DNA from: an uncultured Clostridia bacterium
GTDB lineage: Bacteria; Bacillota; Clostridia; Oscillospirales; CAG-272
Direction: 5' to 3'
Assembly (NCBI GenBank): GCA_937884385.1
Contig: CALGCW010000079.1
Location: forward strand, 1-14,533
Length of the DNA stretch: 14,533 nucleotides
Shown: positions 7,491-14,185 of the stretch, piece by piece
Numbering within the stretch: position 1 is the stretch's first letter
Layout: each line of letters starts with the position of its first letter
The notes under the pieces: model-generated
Databases searched by the model: none
What the model was told of the DNA's origin: nothing
Seen by the model: only the letters and a program-made list of their open reading frames with translations
Translations under genes and position numbers: made by a program

Positions 7491-8078
7491 ATGGGATTAT
7501 TCACAAAAACGAGAACACCCCTGCCCGACTCTGATATAATCGATATGTATTGGGATCGAAATGAGAGTGCAATAGACGAAACTGACTATAAATACAGGAA
7601 ATATCTTTTCAGCGTTGCTTATAATATCCTGTACGTGCGTGAGGATTGTGAGGAGTGCCTCAACGATACCTATATGGGCGCGTGGCGAGCAATGCCACCC
7701 GAGAGACCGACGTATCTCAAGGCGTTTTTGACGGTGATGATCCGTCGCATATCGATCAACCGATACAACGAAAAAAACAGGGAAAAGAGAGTACCTTCAA
7801 ATATGACGGAGTCTCTCGATGAATTGGAGAATATGATTTTTGACGATAGAGGAGAGTATGAAGAACGCGCTGAGCATCTCGGAGGAGTGATAAGCGAATA
7901 TCTTCGTTCGCTCAGCAAAAGGCAGAGGTACATATTTATGAGCCGCTATTACGTAGCCGAGCCGATCGAAAAGATTGCGGGCGAGCTTGGAGTGAGCCGT
8001 TCAACGGTCAATAAAGAAATTGCCGTAATAAAGGACGGACTTCGCGCAGCTCTTGAGAGGGAGGGATACAAGGTATGA
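7491..8078 (+). CDS. Sigma-70 family (ECF-like) RNA polymerase sigma factor
   Basis: A 195-residue two-domain sigma factor. Region 2 spans about 36-98, with YLFSVAYNIL, the ED(C)EECLNDTY box and LTVMIRRISINRY, which form the -10 recognition and core-binding part. Region 4 spans about 135-190, with an EKIAGELGVSRSTVNKEI helix-turn-helix for -35 recognition. No region 1 or 3 is present, as in ECF factors. The variant DCEECLNDTYxxAW, with a dipeptide of prolines after it, is typical of a large Clostridia group paired with membrane-bound partners. AGGAAGG (7476-7482) precedes the ATG by 8 bp. Its stop overlaps the start of the next gene (ATGA), indicating translational coupling to its putative anti-sigma factor. 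It is the first gene of the serpin operon and may control it. Confidence 0.92.
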   Translation: MGLFTKTRTPLPDSDIIDMYWDRNESAIDETDYKYRKYLFSVAYNILYVREDCEECLNDTYMGAWRAMPPERPTYLKAFLTVMIRRISINRYNEKNREKRVPSNMTESLDELENMIFDDRGEYEERAEHLGGVISEYLRSLSKRQRYIFMSRYYVAEPIEKIAGELGVSRSTVNKEIAVIKDGLRAALEREGYKV

Positions 8079-8671
8079 GAAAAGATGATTTCAGCTTAGC
8101 TCTTAACCATATAGATTATGACCTCATTGAAGAATACGTTTGCGAAAAGGAAAGGCTGATGAGTAGGGCTAATCGGAGAAGACAGCTCGCGCATTTTGCA
8201 CGCGCAGCGGCTTGCTTTGCCGTACTGTTTGTAATCATTGTTCCGATAATCCTTTTCGGGGATAATATGACAGCCAGTCCACCCGATAATCACGGTGGGG
8301 AAAGACCACCATATGTTTCTACTACCCCCGTATATCCCGAAAACCAGAACCCGTCCTCCCCGGAGCCCGGTGATCCATCGGATGAAGGAGTGATCGGTCC
8401 GGAGGCAAGCGACCCGGCAAAGCTTAAATACACTTACTACTTTGCTTACAACGGAAAGGAATACATCTGCTCCTTCGGAACGTACGATCAAAGCCTTGAA
8501 GAAGCTCTTCAAACGGAAAGTATCGATCCGAAACACGTTGGCGAGCATATGGGCGAGGTGATGGTGACGGATAATAACGGACAGCGCGGATGGTATAAGC
8601 TATATAGAGGAGACGGATCAAATTTTATTATAGAAATTGAAGGCTACTATATGATAGCACAAAGAAAGTGA
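8075..8671 (+). CDS. Putative membrane-anchored anti-sigma factor
   Basis: A 198-residue protein with three parts. The cytoplasmic N-terminus (1-42) contains LNHIDYDLIEEY, a motif that in Clostridia often starts the partner of this sigma factor group. A single membrane helix follows at about 43-62. The outside part has a proline- and serine-rich linker (about 68-115) and a small C-terminal domain (about 117-198) with alternating aromatic residues suggesting beta structure. The ATG overlaps the sigma factor stop by four bases and has AGGGAGG at 8058-8064. No zinc-binding anti-sigma HxxxCxxC motif is present, so this is not the ZAS type. The role as anti-sigma factor is inferred from overlap, topology and the N-terminal motif. 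Its extracytoplasmic part could be a sensor. Confidence 0.75.
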   Translation: MRKDDFSLALNHIDYDLIEEYVCEKERLMSRANRRRQLAHFARAAACFAVLFVIIVPIILFGDNMTASPPDNHGGERPPYVSTTPVYPENQNPSSPEPGDPSDEGVIGPEASDPAKLKYTYYFAYNGKEYICSFGTYDQSLEEALQTESIDPKHVGEHMGEVMVTDNNGQRGWYKLYRGDGSNFIIEIEGYYMIAQRK

Positions 8672-8678
8672 GGAAAAT

Positions 8679-10325
8679 ATGAAAAACAAGGTATTAATTT
8701 TGACACTTTTGCTTGTTGTTGCAATGATTTTCGATTCTTGCATCCTGCAACCTACGGTGACACACACGCAGCCCGATAACCCAACGGGAGGCTCAACAAC
8801 GGTAAATCCAAGCATCTTCGGACCTGGACACGATGATAATGATAATAACGGCATCTGCGACAATTGCGGTGGAACGTTTGTTGATTCAAGATGTATGGGC
8901 GCAAAGTGCGCCGAGGATGGTGAGCACGTTTGGGGCGAATATAAGAGCAATGAATACGTGCATTGGAGAGAGTACATCTGCGGCCACGATTGGCCCGAGA
9001 TTGTCGAGGAGCATATGGATACAGATGACAACGGCATCTGCGATGTTTGCGGCTCGGAGATATCTGTACCACTATATAACAATAGTGCGCTTGCCTTATC
9101 AAGCGAAAAGGTGAATGCAAACTACAGCCATTTGCGTGACCCCGATTTCGTTGCTTTCCTTGAAAAGATAGAGGCATTTTCAGCTAAATTGTCTGAAAAG
9201 GTATACGGAGAAGGCGGTGAGGGCGCAAATATATGCATCTCTCCCATCTCGGTATATATGGCTCTTGCACTTACCTGCGAGTGCGCTGAAAATGAAACAA
9301 GGCAAGAGATACTTGACGCAGTTGGCGTCACCTATGACGAGGTGAGGGAATATACCAAGTATCTCTATGCATTTTGCAATCAGGAGTTCTACTCCTACGA
9401 TGAAAACGGTGAGAGAAAATTGACCTCCTATGAGCTTCTCACAAATTCCATCTGGCTCGCAAATTGGATGCCGTACAAGGACGAAGGCGTGCAAAAGCTT
9501 GCAAACGGATATAATTGTGACGTTTTTCAAGTTGACTTCGCTTCTGCCGAGGGCAAAGAAGCAATAAAATCATATATTGAAGATAAAACGAGAGGTCTCA
9601 TTGACGGTAATCTTGAGCTCAAGCCCGAAACTGCATTCGTGCTTCTCAACACCTTCTATTTAAAGGATGCGTGGACAGATATCGGCAAGGACCTTGATAT
9701 GACAGAGGAAAAATACAGCTTTCACAATTCCGACAAGAGTATTGTGGAAAAGGAGCTCCTTATGGGGCAGTACATTCGCGGCAAGGTTTATGAGGCAGAA
9801 AACTATACTGCAATGTACACAAGCACCGTAAACGGACTTAAGCTGTATTTTATGCTTTCCGATGACGAGTCCACTTTGTCCGAGGTATTCATCACTCAGA
9901 ATATTTCCGACCTGCTCTCATTGCAGGATTGGTCACACGTAGATCAAGCTAATAAGCAGCTTCACTTCACGAGAACTCTCTTTCCTGAATTTGAAGCGGA
10001 ATTTGACGGCAGCCTCAAGGATATCCTTGAGGGAGACTTTGGTATAACAACACTCTTTGGATTTGAATGTGAGATGGGGAACGTTACGGATACGGAAGTG
10101 TTTTGCTCAGACATCATTCACAAAGCAAAGCTTAAGGCTGACAAATCGGGAATTGAAGGCGCGGCTATTACCGCTGTCATAATGGATACGGAATCTGCAG
10201 ACCCCACGCCCGTATATGAGAACGTTTTCCACGATTTTATCGTTGACGGTGCGTTTGGCTTCATTCTTTGCGATCAAAGCGGAGCTGTGCTCTTCTCGGG
10301 CGTGATAAACACTGTTGAAGAATAA
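8679..10325 (+). CDS. Secreted lipoprotein serpin 1 with N-terminal cysteine module
   Basis: A 548-residue serine protease inhibitor of the serpin family. A lipoprotein-type signal peptide ends at Cys21 (IFDSC, with a less usual Phe at -3). Residues 22-50 are a low-complexity linker. Residues 51-126 form a cysteine/histidine module bounded by two copies of DxxxNGICDxCG. The serpin domain runs from about 160 to the end: NICISPISVYMALAL (184-198), NSIWL (256-260), LNTFYLKDAW (323-332) and FPEFEAEF (435-442). The reactive loop hinge KSGIEGAAIT (489-498) has small residues compatible with loop insertion, so it is probably inhibitory. If counted from the hinge, P1 is near Glu505. GAGGA overlaps the preceding stop codon. 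The next gene is its paralogue. Confidence 0.93.
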   Translation: MKNKVLILTLLLVVAMIFDSCILQPTVTHTQPDNPTGGSTTVNPSIFGPGHDDNDNNGICDNCGGTFVDSRCMGAKCAEDGEHVWGEYKSNEYVHWREYICGHDWPEIVEEHMDTDDNGICDVCGSEISVPLYNNSALALSSEKVNANYSHLRDPDFVAFLEKIEAFSAKLSEKVYGEGGEGANICISPISVYMALALTCECAENETRQEILDAVGVTYDEVREYTKYLYAFCNQEFYSYDENGERKLTSYELLTNSIWLANWMPYKDEGVQKLANGYNCDVFQVDFASAEGKEAIKSYIEDKTRGLIDGNLELKPETAFVLLNTFYLKDAWTDIGKDLDMTEEKYSFHNSDKSIVEKELLMGQYIRGKVYEAENYTAMYTSTVNGLKLYFMLSDDESTLSEVFITQNISDLLSLQDWSHVDQANKQLHFTRTLFPEFEAEFDGSLKDILEGDFGITTLFGFECEMGNVTDTEVFCSDIIHKAKLKADKSGIEGAAITAVIMDTESADPTPVYENVFHDFIVDGAFGFILCDQSGAVLFSGVINTVEE

Positions 10326-10337
10326 AGGAGACGATAT

Positions 10338-11669
10338 ATGAAAAAGCTGATTTCACTTGCACTGATGCTCGTAATATGCATTACTACCGCATCTTGCGGC
10401 ATTATTAGCGATATTTCCTTGATGGACCACATGCTCGCGCTTGCAGACGAAGCAAAGAGCGTTAATTATACCGACTATTACAAGGACGAGGAATACAAGA
10501 CCTTTCTTGCAAAGCTTGAAGGCTTTTCTGCAAGGCTTAGTGAAAAGCTCTGTGCGGAATTCGGCAAGGAAGGAAATATAGTTGTATCCCCAATATCCGT
10601 ATATATGGCACTCTCACTTGCCTGTGAGTGTGCGGAGGGCGAAACGAGGCAGGAGATACTTGACGCGGTTGGTGGTGTCACCTATGACGAGGTGAACCGC
10701 TTTACAACCAAGCTATATGCATTTGCAAACGTTGATTACAGGCAGATGAATGCTCTCGGCTTGCCTGAAACGGTGGCGTTTCAGGAGCTTACCAACTCGA
10801 TCTGGCTTGACGACAGTATTTCTTTTAAGCAAAACGGAGTAAATAAGCTTGCAAAGGAGTATAACTGTGACGTATATCAATCCTCTTTTGCTAACGGAGA
10901 AGCGGCAAAGCTTATCAATCAATATATAAAGGATAAGAGCCGCGGACTTCTTGACGGTGACGTTCAACTCTCCCCGGAGACTTATTTCGTTCTTATGAAC
11001 ACATATTATCTTAAGGAGATCTGGAACGATACCGGAAAGAACCTTAGCTTGACCGAGGATAAGCTGTATTTCCAAAATTCCGACGGTTCTATGACTCACA
11101 AACATCATCTTAAGGGCTATTACGTTGACGGAAAGCAATTTGACGGCGATAGATTTACCTCGTTCTATACAAAGACCGAGCACGGCTTTAAGATATATTT
11201 CTTTGTTCCCGACGAGGAATGGAGAGTGGACCACATCTTCACCGCTGAGAATATACAGACGGTGCTCTCCCTTGAGGATTGGGGATATCTTGACGAGGAA
11301 AACAGGCTGCTTCATCACACAAGGGTGATCTTTCCCGAGTTTGAGGCAGAGTTTTCGGAAGATATTCAAGACGTGCTGACCCGCGATTTTGGAATAAGTT
11401 CAATTTTTGATATAGACAAGTGTAAAATGACGGGTGTGACGGACGAAGCTGTGTTCTGCAACGGTGTCATTCACAAAGCGGCACTCAAGGTCGATAAAAC
11501 GGGAATAGAGGGCGCGGCAGTGACGATAATGCCAATGGCAGGCGCTGCAGCACCTCCGCCCTATGAGCACGTTTATCACGATTTTCACGTCTTCAGAAAT
11601 TTTGGTTTCGTAATAACCGACCCCTGTGGAACAGTGGTATTTTCCGGCGTGATAAATACGATCGAATGA
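10338..11669 (+). CDS. Secreted lipoprotein serpin 2
   Basis: A 443-residue serpin with a signal peptide ending in TASC (Cys20), so it is probably a lipoprotein, with only a short linker before the serpin domain (about 52 to the end). It is a close paralogue of serpin 1: over residues 80-112, 28 of 33 positions match serpin 1 residues 184-216. NSIWL is at 153-157, LMNTYYLKEIW at 219-229 and FPEFEAEF at 332-339. The hinge KTGIEGAAVT (387-396) matches that of serpin 1. The loop then diverges and is two residues shorter, with MPMAGAAAPPP (398-408), and P1 falls near Ala403, suggesting an elastase-like target. It lacks the cysteine module. AGGAG (10326-10330) precedes the ATG by 7 bp and the gap to serpin 1 is 12 bp, so it ends the operon. 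Confidence 0.93.
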   Translation: MKKLISLALMLVICITTASCGIISDISLMDHMLALADEAKSVNYTDYYKDEEYKTFLAKLEGFSARLSEKLCAEFGKEGNIVVSPISVYMALSLACECAEGETRQEILDAVGGVTYDEVNRFTTKLYAFANVDYRQMNALGLPETVAFQELTNSIWLDDSISFKQNGVNKLAKEYNCDVYQSSFANGEAAKLINQYIKDKSRGLLDGDVQLSPETYFVLMNTYYLKEIWNDTGKNLSLTEDKLYFQNSDGSMTHKHHLKGYYVDGKQFDGDRFTSFYTKTEHGFKIYFFVPDEEWRVDHIFTAENIQTVLSLEDWGYLDEENRLLHHTRVIFPEFEAEFSEDIQDVLTRDFGISSIFDIDKCKMTGVTDEAVFCNGVIHKAALKVDKTGIEGAAVTIMPMAGAAAPPPYEHVYHDFHVFRNFGFVITDPCGTVVFSGVINTIE

Positions 11670-11674
11670 TCAAT

Positions 11675-11821
11675 GGGTTGTCTCATTCAGATGAAGAAAA
11701 CGTCTTAAAAACCACATAAAAATCGAAAAGAGGTTCAAAATGAACCTCTTTTCTTCATTAAATAACTAAATATTTAAGCAATTAGTGTTTTAAACGTGTT
11801 CTTTGCTAAATGAGACGGCTC
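11675..11821. repeat. MITE-like imperfect inverted repeat element with internal hairpin
   Basis: The 147-bp spacer between serpin 2 and the M23 gene is one nested palindrome. Its left arm, 11680-11715, matches the reverse complement of 11785-11816 at 28 positions, with four mismatches and four single-base gaps. It starts with a perfect GTCTCATT and includes AAGAA, ACGT and TTAAAA blocks. The outer ends GGGTTG and GAGCCG continue the match less perfectly. GGG..TGTCTCA-type ends recall IS1182-like terminal repeats, from memory. No target duplication is visible and no protein is encoded. The central hairpin is listed separately. Confidence 0.6.
11726..11752. terminator. Bidirectional intrinsic terminator within the inverted repeat
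   Basis: Perfect 12-bp arms (AAAAGAGGTTCA, 11726-11737, and its complement, 11741-11752) around an AAA loop, ending in TTTTCTTC. It lies between convergent serpin 2 and the M23 gene and can end both. A competing perfect 10-bp pairing exists between 11691-11700 and 11749-11758. Confidence 0.82.
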
Positions 11822-11822
11822 C

Positions 11823-12527
11823 TTATTTATCGGTAGTTGCGCCTTGCTCGTACGCCGTGTCCTTCTGAAGGGTCTGTACGTCGTTGCTTGAGAAATATTC
11901 AAGGGGATCTACTGCAAGGTCGCCCACCGTCATTTCAAAGTGGAGATGGGGCTCTTCTGCGATCTCGACCATTGCCGTTGAACCTACAGAAGCGATCTGC
12001 TGACCGCATTTTACCGTTGCACCTTCAACAATACCCTTGGGAAGCTCTGCGGAAACGTTCTTATAGATGGAAACTGCATCGCCGGAGTGCTTGATAGCAA
12101 TACATTGACCCATTCTCACGTCCTCCCAGATCTGCATAACCGTTCCGTCTGCCACTGCGTAGACGGGATCGTTCTCGTTCGCGAGGATGTCTACTCCAAG
12201 ATGAACGCGATAATCGTTCATTGTGGGTGAGAACACTTGAAGCTCGCTGTCGTGAACTGCGGAGAGCTTACCGGATACGGGAAGACTGAAGGTGGGAAGC
12301 TTACTTCCAACGTCGCTTGAAGGATCATCCTTGATGGTGGGATTCGGACGAGTAGTGGAGCTCGTTGAGGGCGTGGGGGTCGTTGCGTCGGGCATAGTCT
12401 GTCTGTTCTTGTTAGCAATCGCAACAGCGGCGACGATGAGGATCATCGTAAGAAGGATGGAGATCGCCGTGATGTAAAGAGCGCGATTTGCCTTGAGGTT
12501 TTCTTTGATTTTTTCTTTATCAAACAT
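11823..12527 (-). CDS. Membrane-anchored M23/LytM-domain protein, SpoIIQ-like
   Basis: A 234-residue protein with one membrane helix (about 17-38), a Thr/Pro/Ser-rich linker (about 46-66) and a LytM/peptidase M23 domain (about 78-212). The zinc ligands are present: His109 and Asp113 in HLGVD, and His196 in PHLHFEM, with His194 beside it. The Y-x-H-L-S motif of active enzymes reads YKNVS (155-159), so the catalytic histidine seems replaced by Asn157. This arrangement resembles SpoIIQ, the forespore membrane protein of sporulating Firmicutes, where the domain is a scaffold and not a hydrolase. The start at 12527 is chosen because AAGGAA lies 8 bp upstream. An in-frame ATG at 12668 would add 47 residues without a ribosome site and would run into the ruvX promoter. 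M23 is firm; SpoIIQ is a suggestion. Confidence 0.85.
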   Translation of the reverse strand: MFDKEKIKENLKANRALYITAISILLTMILIVAAVAIANKNRQTMPDATTPTPSTSSTTRPNPTIKDDPSSDVGSKLPTFSLPVSGKLSAVHDSELQVFSPTMNDYRVHLGVDILANENDPVYAVADGTVMQIWEDVRMGQCIAIKHSGDAVSIYKNVSAELPKGIVEGATVKCGQQIASVGSTAMVEIAEEPHLHFEMTVGDLAVDPLEYFSSNDVQTLQKDTAYEQGATTDK

Positions 12528-12570
12528 AATTTTGATTCCTTTCTGATATAAATTTTGCTTTGACAGTAGT

Positions 12571-12598
12571 ATTTTTGCCCATCTTTTGACCTTTATAC
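12571..12598 (-). promoter_or_regulatory. Possible sigma-F-like promoter of the M23 gene
   Basis: On the minus strand, GTATA (12598-12594) and GGCAAAAAT (12579-12571) fit the Bacillus sigma-F consensus (GYATA, GGNNANAHT). The 14-bp spacer is about one or two bases shorter than usual. Predicted transcription would begin about 37 bp before the start codon. Short A-rich consensus matches occur by chance, so this is tentative. Confidence 0.3.
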
Positions 12599-12636
12599 AG
12601 TAATTTAGCAAAATAATAAAAATATAGTCATTATAT

Positions 12637-12665
12637 TTGACAAACGAGTATTTTTTTGATATAAT
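12637..12665 (+). promoter_or_regulatory. Perfect consensus sigma-A promoter of ruvX
   Basis: TTGACA (12637-12642), a 17-bp spacer and TATAAT (12660-12665), all consensus. The ruvX ATG is 29 bp downstream of the -10 box, with GAAAGG at 12682-12687. Confidence 0.88.
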
Positions 12666-12694
12666 CAAAGAAGAAAACTTTGAAAGGTATAGCT

Positions 12695-13144
12695 ATGGAT
12701 AGATTGATACAAACAAAAGGTAAGCTTCTCGGTATAGATTTTGGAGATAAGCGAACGGGACTCGCGGTTTCCGATCCCTCGCGCATCCTCGCTTCCGGAA
12801 TTGGCTATATCTCACCCGGTGGGATAGTAAAGGTAGCGGATAAGATAGCGGAGGTGTGCAAGGAACAGAGAATAGTAGGAATAGTTTTGGGGCTACCCGT
12901 AAATATGGACGGAAGTCAAGGCTTCCGAGCGGATAGGATAAAAGAGCTTGCGTCTCTCTTGAATGAAAGAATGCCCGAGGTCCCCGTGGCACTTTTTGAC
13001 GAAAGGCTCTCTACTATGGCGGCTTCTCGCTTTCTCAATGAAACGAATACTCGCGGCGCAAAAAGGAAGGGAGTCGTTGACACGCTCTCTGCGCAGATAA
13101 TTTTGCAGAATGCACTTGACAGACTTAAATATATGGCACAGTAA
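12695..13144 (+). CDS. ruvX: RuvX/YqgF-family putative Holliday junction resolvase
   Basis: A 149-residue protein of the RNase H-like YqgF family. It has GIDFGDKRTGLAVSD (13-27, acidic Asp15), LGLPVNMDGS (65-74), FDERLST (101-107) and the C-terminal acidic box with Asp129 (VVDTLSAQIIL). Family members resolve Holliday junctions or process pre-16S rRNA 5' ends; the exact job here is inferred from the family. The ATG at 12695 is chosen because GAAAGG lies 7 bp upstream. A TTG five codons earlier overlaps that site and is unlikely. In many Firmicutes ruvX is cotranscribed with alaS or an RNase-related gene, but here it stands alone between its promoter and a terminator. Confidence 0.94.
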   Translation: MDRLIQTKGKLLGIDFGDKRTGLAVSDPSRILASGIGYISPGGIVKVADKIAEVCKEQRIVGIVLGLPVNMDGSQGFRADRIKELASLLNERMPEVPVALFDERLSTMAASRFLNETNTRGAKRKGVVDTLSAQIILQNALDRLKYMAQ

Positions 13145-13150
13145 AAATAA

Positions 13151-13179
13151 AAAAGACTCGTGAAGATCACGAGTCTTTT
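13151..13179. terminator. Bidirectional intrinsic terminator between ruvX and secG
   Basis: Perfect 13-bp arms (AAAAGACTCGTGA, 13151-13163, and its complement, 13167-13179) with an AGA loop. A/T tracts on both sides let it end ruvX (plus) and secG (minus). Confidence 0.88.
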
Positions 13180-13194
13180 AATTTTTAGTTCAAC

Positions 13195-13431
13195 TTATGC
13201 AAGAACGTAGAGAACGAGAACGCAAACTACGAATACTGCTGCAAGGATGCAGGTGAGTTTGAACAAAAGTTTATCCTTTTTGGATGTTCCACCGCTATTT
13301 CCAAGGTAGGAGTTGCTGTTTCCGCCGGCAATTACACCGGAGAGCTCCTTACCCTTGCCGCTCTGCATAAGAACGAGAACGGTGATAGCGATAGCAAGAA
13401 GGATGATAACTATTCCCAAAGCGATTGTCAT
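13195..13431 (-). CDS. secG: Protein translocase subunit SecG
   Basis: A 78-residue subunit of the SecYEG channel, which assists SecA-driven protein export. There are two membrane helices (about 5-25 and 55-77). The conserved loop between them holds SGKGKELSGVIAGG and a GNSGGTSKKDK stretch that precedes the second helix. Length is typical for Firmicutes. The ATG is placed at 13431 because GGAGG (plus-strand 13440-13444) lies 8 bp upstream. A TTG five codons earlier overlaps it and is rejected. The gene lies 44 bp after rplA in the same direction, a position where rplJ is often found, so it is probably cotranscribed with the ribosomal protein operon. Confidence 0.93.
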   Translation of the reverse strand: MTIALGIVIILLAIAITVLVLMQSGKGKELSGVIAGGNSNSYLGNSGGTSKKDKLLFKLTCILAAVFVVCVLVLYVLA

Positions 13432-13475
13432 TTCAATTTCCTCCAATAATTTCGGTATGAATATAACAGCGGGGA

Positions 13476-14171
13476 TTAACCGAGCTTAGCCTGGTTGATC
13501 TTGATGCCGGGGCCCATTGTAGAAGCGATTACGCAACTCTTAATGTACTGACCCTTAGCAGCAGCGGGCTTAGCCTTGATAACTGCAGCAACGAGAGTGT
13601 TAAAGTTTTCAGCAAGCTTTTCGGGACCGAAGGAAGCCTTACCGATGGGGCAGTGGATGATGTTTGTCTTATCAAGACGGTATTCGATCTTACCTGCCTT
13701 AGCTTCAACAACTGCACGAGCAACGTCGGGAGTAACTGTACCAGCCTTGGGGTTGGGCATAAGTCCCTTAGGACCAAGGATCTTACCGAGACGGCCAACG
13801 ATACCCATCATATCGGGAGAAGCGATAACAACGTCGAACTCAAACCAGTTTTCCTTTGTGATCTTTTCAACCATATCAAGCTCGCCAACGTAGTCAGCAC
13901 CTGCAGCTCTTGCTGCTTCTGCCTTGTCGCCCTTAGCGAATACAAGTGTTCTAACTGTTTTACCTGTACCGTTGGGAAGAACTACTGCACCACGAACCTG
14001 CTGGTCAGCGTGACGGGAGTCAACACCGAGACGAAGGTGGAGCTCAATAGTTTCATCAAATTTAGCCTTAGAAGTCTGGCAAACGAGTGCGAGAGCTTCA
14101 GCGGGCTCATAAGTTTTGTTCTTTTCGATAAGCTTAACGCTATCGGAATATTTCTTACCGTATTTAGCCAT
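13476..14171 (-). CDS. rplA: 50S ribosomal protein L1
   Basis: A 231-residue ribosomal protein that binds 23S rRNA at the L1 stalk and, in many bacteria, represses its own operon at the translational level. The signature VGRLGKILGPKGLMPNPK and the C-terminal MGPGIKIN are intact, and the length is that of the family. AAGGAGG (plus-strand 14181-14187) precedes the ATG by 9 bp and overlaps the rplK stop codon, so the two are tightly coupled. It continues toward secG. Confidence 0.98.
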   Translation of the reverse strand: MAKYGKKYSDSVKLIEKNKTYEPAEALALVCQTSKAKFDETIELHLRLGVDSRHADQQVRGAVVLPNGTGKTVRTLVFAKGDKAEAARAAGADYVGELDMVEKITKENWFEFDVVIASPDMMGIVGRLGKILGPKGLMPNPKAGTVTPDVARAVVEAKAGKIEYRLDKTNIIHCPIGKASFGPEKLAENFNTLVAAVIKAKPAAAKGQYIKSCVIASTMGPGIKINQAKLG

Positions 14172-14185
14172 TGTACTGCTCCTCC

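Noticed and set aside
11669..11827. Target-site duplication flanking the 147-bp inverted repeat
   Set aside because: The flanks (ATCAAT on the left, CTTATT on the right) do not match, so recent transposition is not shown.
12528..12668. Extended N-terminus of the M23 protein from an ATG at 12668
   Set aside because: It would place the start within the ruvX promoter and add 47 residues lacking a ribosome binding site; the start at 12527 has AAGGAA and a normal membrane-anchor topology.
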